Part shown: in pieces, positions 11,456 through 22,023 of the stretch
How the letters are laid out: the number at the start of each line of letters is the position of its first letter
Numbering within the stretch: position 1 is the stretch's first letter
Source of the DNA: Alviniconcha marisindica
Taxonomy: Eukaryota > Mollusca > Gastropoda > Provannidae
Reading direction: 5' to 3'
Length of the DNA: 64,000 nt
Assembly: GCA_018857735.1 (NCBI GenBank)
Contig: JABMCL010002541.1
Coordinates: 142,904-206,903 of the forward strand
Notes under the pieces: generated by a model
What the model was told of the DNA's origin: nothing
Database searches by the model: none
What the model saw: the letters and a program-made list of their open reading frames with translations, nothing else
Translations under genes and position numbers: made by a program

Positions 11456-12640
11456 GTACTAGTCCTCTCAAACATGTTTTGTCCAGCTGGGGGAAGAGAT
11501 AAAAGTAAAAACCTAAAATCAAAGATTTTTGTTGTAAAAGGCCCCATTAATTTCATTTTGAAGTTAGAAACCTAGTCAATTTTGTTAGAGATGATAGCGG
11601 GACCGGTTGTACAAAATAACATAGTCAAGTGTTCTATTTCGCTGGTTGCACACCGTCGCCTCTTTGATGTTTGGCTTCAGACGCGGGTACTCACTTCACC
11701 TAAGGAGAGAAACTTAAGAGGTTGTGGTAGGCTTCAGGTCAAATGTAACGGTGGTGCTCTGCACATCTGATCCTGCTACTTGTCAATCACAATTTTTTTT
11801 TTCCTTCTATGAATCAATATAAAATCAATGTGCCATTTCAAAACAAAAGTTCTTCTTTTTTGTTATCTTTGCTATTGATCTCTTCTACAGTCAGTCTACA
11901 AACATATTTTGAGAAGTCTCTTTAACGGAAATCTACGCATTTGTGATAGTCTGCTATTAAGTCTGCTATTTGCTCACACATTTTGTTTAGGGGAACTGAA
12001 ATGTTCCCTTTAGAGTTGTTTATTTTTTGGTTTTATCTCATTGCATGTGGTTACTTTTGTAGATTCCAGTAAATGTTGTTACCACTGTGCACTGTTAGCT
12101 GTTGCTTTAATACCCCCCACCCTTACCCCCTTTATATATAAACCTTCTTAGGTTCTTCTAATCTTTCTCATAAATGGAATTTGAACACCGACATTACACT
12201 CCACTGAATCCAGAAGAATCGTGACAAGTGTGATCTGAACCACTTATTGGAAACTAAAATATTTGGTTTATTGGTAGCAACTATACAAGCAGATATAATG
12301 GAAACAAGAACAAAGAGAGCAACAACAAACACTAAATATTTTAGATATGATCCAGTGTTATTTTATTACATCTCACAATTTCATTACAACAGGACATATC
12401 AGCCACAGTCAAATGAGGCAAATGACAATCATTTCAATGCTGAATCAAAGTCAGATCATAGCATGTGCATTCCACCAGTCAATTGACACAGTAGCCTACC
12501 ACAAAATAAGTCATAGTGCTCAGGTTGAAAGCTTGTGAGGAAAGAGGCGGGTCTTACAACTCGGTGCAGAACACAAAGGTAAAAACTACACATTTGCAAT
12601 AAATGAATAAAGCACTGAATTTCGCTCTCTCACTCCCATG
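11456..12640. other. Nothing recognised
   Basis: AT-rich unique-looking sequence. No supported exon, RNA gene or named repeat. Confidence 0.5.
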
Positions 12641-12646
12641 CATGCA

Positions 12647-12647
12647 T

Positions 12648-12706
<59 letters not shown>
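12647..12706. repeat. (CA)n microsatellite
   Basis: An uninterrupted CA run preceded by a short CATG tandem (CATGCATGCATG). Confidence 0.97.
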
Positions 12707-12709
<3 letters not shown>

Positions 12710-12879
12710 CACAGCCTTCAGCACAAAGAAATATTTTGATCAGTGCACAGTGTAAGCAGTAATGTCTACAATAAACAATAAGAACTTTTTCTGGGGGTTG
12801 AACATGGGGTGGTTGGTGAAGACAACTACATGCTTATAGTACTAGTTTGCAGGGGCAAACAAGTGGTAGCAAGTTGCAA

Positions 12880-13735
12880 GGGCCGGGCAATGGCATGCCT
12901 ACAAGTGATAGCATTAAAGTTGCAGGGGTGGGGTGATGGCATACCTACAATGATAGCATTAAAGTTGCAGGGGTGGGGTGATGGCATACCTACAATGATA
13001 GCATTAAAGTTGCAGGGGTGGGGTGATGGCATACCTACAAGTGATAGCATTAAAGTTGCAGGGGTGGGGTAATGGCATACCTACAAATGATAGCATTAAA
13101 GTTGCAGGGGTGGGGTAATGGCATACCTACAAATGATAGCATTAAAGTTGCAGGGGTGGGGTAATGGCATACCTACAAGTGATAGCATTAAATTTGCAGT
13201 GGTGGGGTAATGGCATACCTACAAGTGATAGCATTAAAGTTGCAGGGGCGGGGCACACCCAGAGTGGCAGCATTAAAGTTGCAGGGGTGGAGTGATGGCA
13301 TACCTACAAATGATAGCATTAAAGTTGCAGGGGTGGAGTGATGGCATACCTACAAATGATAGCATTAAAGTTGCAGGGGTGGAGTGATGGCATACTTACA
13401 AATGATGGCATTAAAGTTGCAGGGGTGGAGTGATGGCATACTTACAAATGATGGCATTAAAGTTGCAGGGGTGGGGTGATGGCAAACCTACAAATGATAG
13501 CATTAAAGTTGCAGAGGTGGGGTAATGGCATACCTACAAATGATAGCATTAAAGTTGCAGAGGTGGGGTAATGGCATACCTACAAATGATAGCATTAAAG
13601 TTGCAGGGGTGGGGTAATGGCATACCTACAAATGATAGCATTAAAGTTGCAGGGGTGGGGTGATGGCATACCCAGAGTGGTGTGATGGTGATAGCCAGAG
13701 GGGTGATGGCATGGCCACAAAGGTTGTCTGGCATG
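12880..13735. repeat. Minisatellite, about 46-47 bp unit
   Basis: About eighteen copies of a unit with TGATAGCATTAAAGTTGCAG, then GGGTGGGGTGATGGCATACC and TACAA. Sub-variants (GGGGTAATGG, GGAGTGATGG) occur in runs, which indicates stepwise local expansion. Open frames over it have no coding value. Confidence 0.96.
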
Positions 13736-13926
13736 CAGAGAATGCAGTAATGATAATAATAATAGTAACAAAATATAAGACTAATATAATAATAATGGAT
13801 AATTCTTAGAAAGTGCCACCTGAGTTAAACTCACTGCACTGTACAAACAATTTATGACAAAAAACACATATACATTAGTAGTCCATCATAAAAAAATATC
13901 ATCTATCAAACAGTATATATATATAT

Positions 13927-13927
<1 letters not shown>

Positions 13928-13979
<52 letters not shown>
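13928..13979. repeat. (AC)n microsatellite
   Basis: Directly preceded by a short TATATA run (13913-13927). Confidence 0.97.
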
Positions 13980-13981
<2 letters not shown>

Positions 13982-14694
13982 TCAGTCAGTCCAACCTCAC
14001 CCACTCAAATACATATTCCAATTAGTAAATTACCAATACTCTCAAACATTCTCTCCTTTTGAGTCTCCACCCCACCCTGCCCAACTTTTCTCACCTGGTT
14101 CTTTCACGCTCTCCCTCTCTCTCTATCCATATGCTTCCTTCCACACTCAACGAGCCATATACAGACACACCACCTTTGATCAAAAAGAGTACTAAATTCT
14201 ACTGGAATGCTTGCGCAGGCAGGAAGGTTTTTGAGGTAGGATTAAACTGAAGCCTACGGTTATAGTTTGCCTCACTCCTAATCCCATATTGTAATATTAT
14301 TGTTATGCTGGATATTCTTTTTGTTTTATATCAGCAGGCTGTCTATTCAACCCAGAAGGGTTCAGGTTTAATGGAAGCATTTCTTTATTAAAAGCCTTTG
14401 GGTACCCTTTTTCTTTTTTCTGCTTCTTTGTAAAGTATTATTAAAAATGAAAATGTAAAATTTCAGTTTTGTTATGGTTTTGATTGTGCATAACTGTTGC
14501 ATGTGTTCACAAGGGAATGAAAGGTGCAGGCAAGCATGTGTCTGCACGTGTGTCTGTCAGTGTGTGTGTGTGTGTGTGTGTGTGAAGGTGCTTCAAACAG
14601 TTTCTCTGTAATCTGTATCAGAGCACCAAAGATGCTCATACTGTGTAACCATATGTCAGTTTCACAGTAGTGTCTTTGTGGAACAGCGTCACTG

Positions 14695-15485
14695 CAATAT
14701 AATGCAAACTAAATGCAGAAAAGACTGAAGTTCTTCCCATTGCCTCTACCTCACCCCTAGGAGTTCATCTGGATCAGGCACCTTCTATGCAACAACAGAT
14801 CAGCAGTGTGCGTCGCACAGCATACCTAGAACTTAGAAGAATAGCTTCAATCCAACCATACTTGGCTCCAAATGCAACTGCCCAACTTGTTTCATCTGCC
14901 ATAGCATCCAGGCTTGATTACTGCAATTCCATCCATGCAGGAAGCAGATTTCATGCTTACAGAGAGTCCAAAACAATGCTGCAAAACACTCTTAGAAAGA
15001 AATGAAACAAGAATGACTGCTAGTGTTCTAAAACAAGATTTAAACACATAAAAGGTTCAAAATAACACTATTTATGTTTTGTCCTAATAAATAGTGTTAT
15101 TTTGAAACATTTATATGTTTGGATCTCATTCTTAGAAAGTCCAGATATTATCATGTGACACCACACCTGCAAGAACTGCATTGGCTTCCGATAAAATTCT
15201 GACCACAGTACAATATAGCCACTTTCATCTACCACTTTTTCAATGGCTTTCTACAGGTTATCTTTCCCAAACCCTACGTGCATATGAACCAAATGAAACC
15301 TTTGTTCATTGTATGAGAAGCTTCTCAAAGTCCCAAAGCGTAGCACTAAAACATTCAGGGAGCGTTCCTTCAGCTTTCTTGCACCATCTGTCTGGAACTC
15401 TCTGTCATCCAATCTCAGAAATTCTTATACTCTTCTGCTCTTTAAATCCAGACTCAAAACTCACTTGTTCATGATACCTTCTGTC
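14695..15485 (+). mobile_element. LINE reverse transcriptase C-terminal fragment
   Basis: The plus strand reads CKLNAEKTEVLPIAS, then LGVHLDQAPSMQQQISSVRR, SRLDYCNSI and, after an insertion, RYYHVTPHLQELHWLPI and a frame-shifted tail ending in a (S)RLKTHLF type motif near 15465. These are the thumb and C-terminal segments of a CR1/L2-like element. It has lost everything upstream and is interrupted at 15000-15129. Confidence 0.85.
15000..15129. mobile_element. Small foldback element inserted in the LINE
   Basis: A 130-bp insertion flanked by a perfect 10-bp duplication TCTTAGAAAG (14990-14999 and 15130-15139). The arms pair: AAAATAACACTATTTA against TAAATAGTGTTATTTT, extended outward by imperfect pairing around AACACATAAAAGGTTC and GAAACATTTATATGTTT. 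The outer left arm is related to the sequence at about 62215-62285 (inverted), so this is a dispersed family. Confidence 0.75.
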
Positions 15486-15594
15486 AGTAGGATTTCTGCA
15501 GTCTTCAACCCCCCACATGAAATGTGGCCATTAATGCTTCTTGAGTGTTTTAGTTGTTTCACAATCACTGTGAGAGAGAAAAGCAGGAGAGATG

Positions 15595-15775
15595 TGGTTG
15601 GGGGTGGGGGGGGGGGGGGGGGGGGGTTGGGTGTGGGGGGGGGGGGGAGGGAGAGAGAGAGAGGTATTGTGTGTGTGTGGGTGAGGGAGGGAGGCAGGAG
15701 AGGGGATGTGTGTGGGGGGTGTGAGAGAGAGAGGGAAAAAGAGAGATACATGTGTGTAGTGTGTGTTTTAGCGTA
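15595..15775. repeat. Poly-G / GA / GTGT low-complexity tract
   Basis: Long G runs (about 15601-15648), followed by GAGAGA and GTGTGT stretches. The frames open across it on both strands are artefacts of composition. Confidence 0.95.
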
Positions 15776-16785
15776 GTAACTTTGTACACTTTAATATTTA
15801 CCTGTTTTAAATTATTGCAATGTGTTTGTTTTATAATATTTTCTTTGCTGTTCTACAAATACCTATTTTATATTAGAGCAATTTATTAAGTACGTAATAT
15901 GTGATTGTGTATCTATGTCAGTAAATGTAAATGGTATATGTATGTGTATGTGAACAAGCACACTGAGCGCCATATAATTTTTTGTATTATTATTAATGTA
16001 ATTTTGCATGAAAACATTGAGCTTATTACATGTACTGCTACTATTAAGAGAACGCTGTGAAGCAGTTTTATGAAGGTCTTGGTACTACATAATTTTATCT
16101 GCATGGGATCAAAATTAATGACATACCTACAATACCCCATAAAAATGACATACCTACAGTATCATATAAAGACCCTTTTGTGAAATCCCTTCATCCCCAA
16201 CAACCATTTTACTTTTACCAAAAAGCTCACGTTCTAGCCATGACACCATCCTAAACTAAAAGTATGACAGCATAGGAGTTGAATTTTTATGGGAATTTTC
16301 TAATCTATGCTTTTTATGGCATGCCACCTATGCTGCCAACTATGCAAGTTTTTGTGAAATTCTTTTGTGGGATCCTGAAAACAGTCATTTGTTTTGTTTG
16401 TTTTTTTCAATTTTCTCTAAATCACGAATGGTACAGAAGAGGCACTCTAACAAGGTTTCACAACATAATATACCATAACTGCTGAAATCATTTTTGAGAA
16501 GAAGCGTCACTGCTCTCATAAACACAGGAACAAACGGCATCATCAGTCAAATACCTTGCACTCAAACTACATCTTGCTAAGAGACATACTCTGACAGTCT
16601 GCCTTATGATCCGGCAAGAGTGAAGTGGTGCCCACACGTGTTTAAAAGACTTACCAATTGACATTTTATGTGTTATTTTCCATACCAGCTATCATTTTGG
16701 CAAAGACAAGAGAGCAGTTTTCTGTGTCATTGGTTTGACAACCTTCACAGCTACTTACTGTTACAACCATGTACAATGATCAAGA
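15776..16785. other. Nothing recognised
   Basis: AT-rich sequence between repeats. Short frames only, none with protein-like composition or splice context that I can defend. Confidence 0.5.
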
Positions 16786-16789
16786 AGCC

Positions 16790-17045
16790 TCATGTGTTGA
16801 GCAAGTAAGTAAACATGGTGCTTAATGTCCACAGAAACCATAAGGCTTATTTGGGACAGCTCATGTGTTGATGATGAAGTGATGCTTAATGTCCTCAGAT
16901 GTCAGTTGACATATTAGGGACAAGTTGTGACCAATGCCGAAGCACGGTTCAATAATTCTTTACGTCCACGGAAACCAGAAGGCTCGTTAGGACGGACAGC
17001 TCAGGACGGCCACCTCGACTCTCACACAGCTCCTGAACTATCCTC
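16790..17045. mobile_element. Dispersed short repeat (TGCTTAATGTCCACAGAAACC family)
   Basis: Two related halves: GGTGCTTAATGTCCACAGAA followed by CATAAGGCTTATTTGGGAC, then GATGCTTAATGTCCTCAGAT followed by CATATTAGGGACAAGTTG, with a CCTCGACTCTCACACAGCTC end. Related pieces occur at 19810-19915, 42035-42115 and 60735-60822 in either orientation. This is an unnamed interspersed family. Confidence 0.55.
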
Positions 17046-17049
17046 ATGT

Positions 17050-19090
17050 GTTGACAGGGAAGATGCCACTTTATAGGTCCCTAGTGTGCATACCAACCCA
17101 GAGTTGTCATCTGCTAATGGCTGACCAGTTAAAGTTCAGATTATTTATTCACCAAGTTTTAACAAGGAAAATGTCTTGAAAAGCAGTAAGCATACAAACA
17201 ACACTGATATACATCAACTAACATAATTAAAGGTATACACCCATCCACACTATGACAACACACATGCACATACACACACCTGCATGCACATGTGCACACA
17301 CATGCATAGACACAAGTAACATTTCTATGTAAAATATAGTCCTATATCTAAGACAGAGCAAAGGAAAAGTTCAACACACACAGACTCACACACCTGCACA
17401 CACACATTTATAAATAATGTTAGTTAGCTGAGTTAAGGGCAGTAGTGACATAAACACTTACCATAAACATAACATTTTCCAAACAGCATTACATCAGTCA
17501 GGTGAAGAGTTGCCAAAAAGAATTTTTTTAAACAAAAACAAACAAAAACAGAAAAATACAACACCCAATCTCTGTACAGACGAAAGTTATACTGAGCCAC
17601 CCAAAGAGCCACTTTACTGCCAAGAAAGGTTTTTGTTTTTCTCTCATCAGAGGAACACGCTAGAAGTGCAAACTGAATAATAATATTATTGTGTTGTAAG
17701 TTTATGGGCTCATTCTCTGCGCAGTCAGTATGCAACATTGTATCACATGTGCAGTCGCAAAGTAGGCCTTACATCAAATTTACCTCTTGATCGTAGATCT
17801 ATTCTATCACATGAAAGCATGATGCAACCAGTCAGTGAAAATCATCCATTTTCATTTTCTTTTTACCATGTCATTCAAAGCCAGTCCCGTTTAAAAGACC
17901 CTTTGGACACACACACAAAGTGACTGGGTCCTGACTGATTTTCAGTCACACACATGAAGTTTGGGCATAAAAGTAACTCCAGTATATAAATTACAAAGCT
18001 TGCTTAGCGCCAAAACACTTTGATTATCCCGATCAAAGACACTTTGATTATCCCGATCAAAGACCCAACCTGCATATATCCAAGAATTTTTAAAAGAATG
18101 CACCAGAATAGCATCTAGAGTCATAACAGGCACATACTGTGTTATACAATTCATCTTTCATTTGATCTTGGGAGAGTCTGCCACGAAATCAGTCTGCAAA
18201 ACCAATTAAGCCCTTGTAGGAACAAGGTAGGCCCTAGACACCATGCAACCACAAAGCAGGCCCTCAATGAAATTTCTATAGCTCCAGTATCAAGCCTTAG
18301 CACAATGGAGCATGATGTAAAAAGTTTGTGTGTGAAAACAAACCATCAATTTTCTGTTTACCCTTCTTTTGGAACTGTCTTGCTTGAAAGAAGAATCGGC
18401 ATGAAGAAAATCCTTGTCTGGGTCCAGGCCAAAGTTGTTCTTTGTTTTACATACAATCACACACACACACACACACACATGGCGAAAGAGAGAGACACAC
18501 ACACTCACAGACACACAGAGGCATGGGTAAAAGAAACCTGTAGGTATGAAAATTCACTTTGAACCTTTTTCTGAGATAGACAGCATGCAACATTGCATCA
18601 CATGAGTAGTCACAAAATGAAACATGTTATTACACCTGGAGTGTATAATTATTCATAGGAAACAATGACAACTCATAGCCATAACCATAAATTGTCTTTC
18701 TCTTCAGGACCAATTTAAGTGGAGGTGTGAACAAGAAATGGAGTTGAAACAAGACAAGATGGGCAATGAAGAAGGGGAAAAGGAGGATGGAGGGGTCTTC
18801 TTCATGTTGCCCCCACCCATCCCTGTTACCTTATTCCTGTGTGTAGGTGTGTGCATGTGCAAGTGTGGTGTGTGAGGAATACATATAATTTTTATATGTG
18901 TACCTTGTTGTTAATCTTGTAAAGTGCAATGTGCCCACCTTTGTCAATGAGATACTGCACTATAGAAACGACTGCTATTATTTTTATTTACGATTATTAT
19001 TATTACTAAAGGGATGATGATGCATGGGAGGTCTGCACGCCAATACTGTGATGGAAGAAAGGAGGGTCAGGGAAATGGAAGTACCCTGTG
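17050..19090. other. Nothing coding recognised
   Basis: Low-complexity CACACA patches (17255-17410, 18460-18520). There is a perfect tandem duplication at about 18017-18063 of a 23-bp unit starting ACACTTTGATTATCCCGATC, which itself contains a TTTGAT/ATCAAA dyad. No exon supported. Confidence 0.5.
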
Positions 19091-19093
19091 TGA

Positions 19094-19572
19094 GCGGGGA
19101 TAGCTCAGTGGTTAGAGTGCCAGACTTGTGATCGAAAGTTTGCAGGTTCGAACCCCTGCAGGAGTGGCGTGAGAATTTTCTTCTGCAGCTGGGTTAACTT
19201 TCTGTGCTGACTCTTATTTCGGTATCCGTTCCACCCCTGTGTTACCACAGTAGCATGTAAAAGATCCCAGTCATTCTGCCAAAAATGCAGGTGGCAGGTT
19301 ACAGCTAAACATGCATACACCGTACATATGTGGCTTTCATGAAGTGACATGGTGCATGGTTGTATGGTGTACACAGAATGCAGCAAGACAGCAGCAGTTT
19401 TATGTGGCATCAGCCACGTCAGCGCTGCAAGTACACCACTTTGGTGGATACTCAAAAATGTGCTATAAAAAACTAGTCACTCATATAGAATCACATACAA
19501 GTGCAATGGATCTGCTTGAGAGCGGAGAACAGCGCTATATAAAAGCGATCAACAACAATCAACAACAACAAC
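19094..19572 (+). mobile_element. tRNA-derived SINE, near full length
   Basis: The head (19094-19168) resembles a tRNA: GCGGGGA acceptor-like start, TAGCTCAGTGG at 19101, and a T-arm-like GCAGGTTCGAACCCCTGC at about 19142-19159. The body follows, including AAAGATCCCAGTCATTCTGC and GCATCAGCCACGTCAG. The tail is GCGCTATATAAAAGCGATC followed by CAACAA repeats. Inverted or internally deleted relatives sit at 4340-4715, 39335-39413 and 52159-52400. The CAACAA-type tail suggests mobilisation by a LINE with a related 3' end (inference). Confidence 0.9.
19101..19154 (+). promoter_or_regulatory. RNA polymerase III internal promoter (A and B boxes) of the SINE
   Basis: A box TAGCTCAGTGG at 19101-19111 and B box GGTTCGAACC at 19145-19154 both fit the eukaryotic tRNA promoter consensus. 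Spacing is tRNA-like. The copy at 52159 keeps only the A box. Confidence 0.85.
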
Positions 19573-21600
19573 CTTCATGATGTTACTGTTTATTTAAACA
19601 GTGTTTCTCTCTCTTAGACACATACACACACACTTGAATAAATGAAAACGGTTTCACCAGTATCACATGTTCTTATATCAGAGTTCTACTGTACTACTTA
19701 CTCAATTGTGTTGAATGGCCAGATGGAAAACTTTCACACTGGCTGTGGGCATAACATCCTAAAATTATCAACCATCACCTAGATTCACATTTTTCATGGA
19801 GTCAGAAAGTAAAACAGAGCTCAGAAACTGTGTGAAAGTTGAGGTGGCCGTCCTGGGCACCCCATCCCTAACAGTCCTTATGGTCTCTGTGGATGTAAAG
19901 CAACACTGAAGAAGAAACTAAAACTTGCTGACACTGTCTACTCTTAATAATTCAACACCAACTTCAGCTTGTTTGTGGTTTTTCTCTGATAAGACCTGCC
20001 AGGCTGATTGGGTGTTAAAGACCAATGATTTCCGGACTCTCTACCTTTTCAGTCTCCTATTCTGCAATCCTGTCCTTTGCCCAACAGCAGCATGTAAATC
20101 AACATCATTTAACAGAAGTGGCAGAACTTTCTCAACTGAACTGCTCCTTGAGCTGTTGACCCTCACATGTCCAGACTGATGTCCAATTATTCCCCTTATT
20201 TTACTACACTGAAACTTTCACAATCTTCAGTCATCACAATCATCATCATATGGACAACTGTGTGCCTCCTTCCATTCACAGTATTGAAGGTTAGAACTAA
20301 ATTTGAAAGTTCATAAAAAATATTCAAAACTGAAACTTGTTGTTAAACAGAAAGCCAGAAACAGGCAGTATCATCTGAACTCTTGAGTAAACAGCAATGG
20401 GGGTAGGGTGAAAGTAAAAGTACAGAGATTTGTATGCAGGCATTTAGCAAGGCAAGATGAACAGTCCAGGTATTTCAAGGTGTGTTTCAGGAGGACCATG
20501 ACTGGCAGGCCAGGAGGCACTGGGCTAATGATGATACACCAACATTCCAATTTCCTTTGAAGGTACAATGGACAAACACTGAGGATCTGAACCCTCATTG
20601 TGACTCTGACCCCAAAGATACAACAAAAACTGGATTGCCATCATCAAACATTTTACACAGCAATGGCTTATGATGCAGCACCATCATACTATGTTTGACT
20701 TCAACAAGTTCAGTATTAAAAACAGAAAAAAATGGCACACTCATTTTCTGAAGATTTAAGCCCCTACTGTGACCTTAACCTTGAAGACAGCAATTAGCTA
20801 GTAATTGGAATTTATCATCCTGTCAACAACATATGGTCCTGATGACTGCAATCAAAAAATTCCACATGAAACTGTTTCATAATGATGCACCACCATACCA
20901 GGATTTGATGAAAAACCGCAACACTTCAGAAGACACTAGACAGTAATTTTTTGAGGATTTGCAACATTGTTCTGAAGGTGATCTTAAAGACAAGCAACAC
21001 AGTCTGTTTGTATAAACACTCCAGCTAAAGAAGATGTATCATAAAAACTGAAGTGTTCAAATACAAACAAGTAACTTATTGTTGAGGAATTACATTTAGG
21101 TCTAGAAGAAGACCTTAAAACAGAGTAAGAGCAGAGGAAAAGATGCTAAAGAGAAGAAACACCTCCCTTTATAAAGAACTTTTTGGCATCAGTCCCTCCC
21201 AGAGGGAGAGGGAGCCAGTGACTCTTTTATCTCCCTCACACTCTCTCGGTGTGTACATCTATAGATAACAGAGTAGATATCTGCACAACAATGAACTCAA
21301 ACTGTAATTATCAATTCACTACTCACAGCAAAGGTGTAAAATCAAATGTGTTGAGACATTACCAATTAAAAGTTCTATTGTTAAGACTTTTTAGTGTCCT
21401 AGTTGATCATCAATAAATCATTTTTGTTCTAAATATCAACTGTAATTTTTAAAGTGAATACAAATTACCCCAGTAAGAAGCTCACAAAAGAGATGTTAAG
21501 CTTATGGTATTTTAAACAAATCAGAATCAGAAAACAGATGTTAAACTTATGGCATTTTAAACAAATTAGAAATAAAACAATTCAGACTAAAATGCACACA
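19573..21600. other. Presumed spacer downstream of ESS2; dispersed repeats only
   Basis: Contains copies of a dispersed repeat with CTCATTGTGACTCTGACCCC (about 20592) and CTACTGTGACCTTAACCTTG (about 20764), related to copies at 39240 and 44980. A related pair of TGTTAAGCTTATGGTATTTTA-like segments (about 21493 and 21540) is a short local duplication. No clear ESS2 polyadenylation hexamer was found by eye on the minus strand below 21696. Confidence 0.45.
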
Positions 21601-21614
21601 AACACACACACACA

Positions 21615-21617
<3 letters not shown>

Positions 21618-21687
<70 letters not shown>
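21618..21687. repeat. (CA)n microsatellite in the ESS2 3' untranslated region
   Basis: On the ESS2 strand this is a (TG)n run that begins nine bases after the stop codon at 21696. Confidence 0.95.
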
Positions 21688-21688
<1 letters not shown>

Positions 21689-21695
21689 GCCACCC

Positions 21696-22023
21696 TCAGA
21701 AAAAGTCTGCTGCACTCTGTCGCATGGGTAGTTTTAAGAGATTGTCTGTGAGGGAGGGTTTGGGTGTGGTAGTCCTTGGTGACTGTCTGAGTGGGGAGGG
21801 GCCACTAGCTGGCATGCCAGCATGGGACCTAGAGGACCCTGAGGGAAGAGGTGAAAGATGAACTGGTGTCTTGTCTCCTGGGGTACGGGATGGAGATGGT
21901 GAGTAACTGGCACGCAGAGCAGAATCTGTGTGGGTTCGAACTCCAAGTCGTTTGCTGGCAAGTCGTTGGGCTGCTGGAGACATGCTGTTGAGACGTTCCA
22001 GGGGACTCATACTGGTAGATGGC
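21696..22023 (-). CDS. ESS2 exon 8 (terminal coding exon)
   Basis: The acceptor TTGTGTTGCAG ends at 22024. It encodes PSTSMSPLERLNSMSPAAQR, then TDSALRASYSPSPSR, a Ser/Pro-rich stretch and LTDNLLKLPMRQSAADFF, followed by a stop at 21696-21698. The SP/TP-rich tail, A-L-R-A-S-Y-(S/T)-P-S-P and the final L-T-D-N-L-L-x-L-P...DFF are the C-terminal signature of ESS2. Confidence 0.95.

Noticed and set aside
15309..15776. 155-codon frame extending from the LINE tail into Gly/Arg repeats
   Set aside because: The first part is LINE C-terminal sequence, the rest is a poly-G/GA tract.
19094..19168. Functional tRNA gene
   Set aside because: The head is tRNA-like with A and B boxes, but the anticodon stem does not pair well and the sequence continues into a SINE body shared with other copies.
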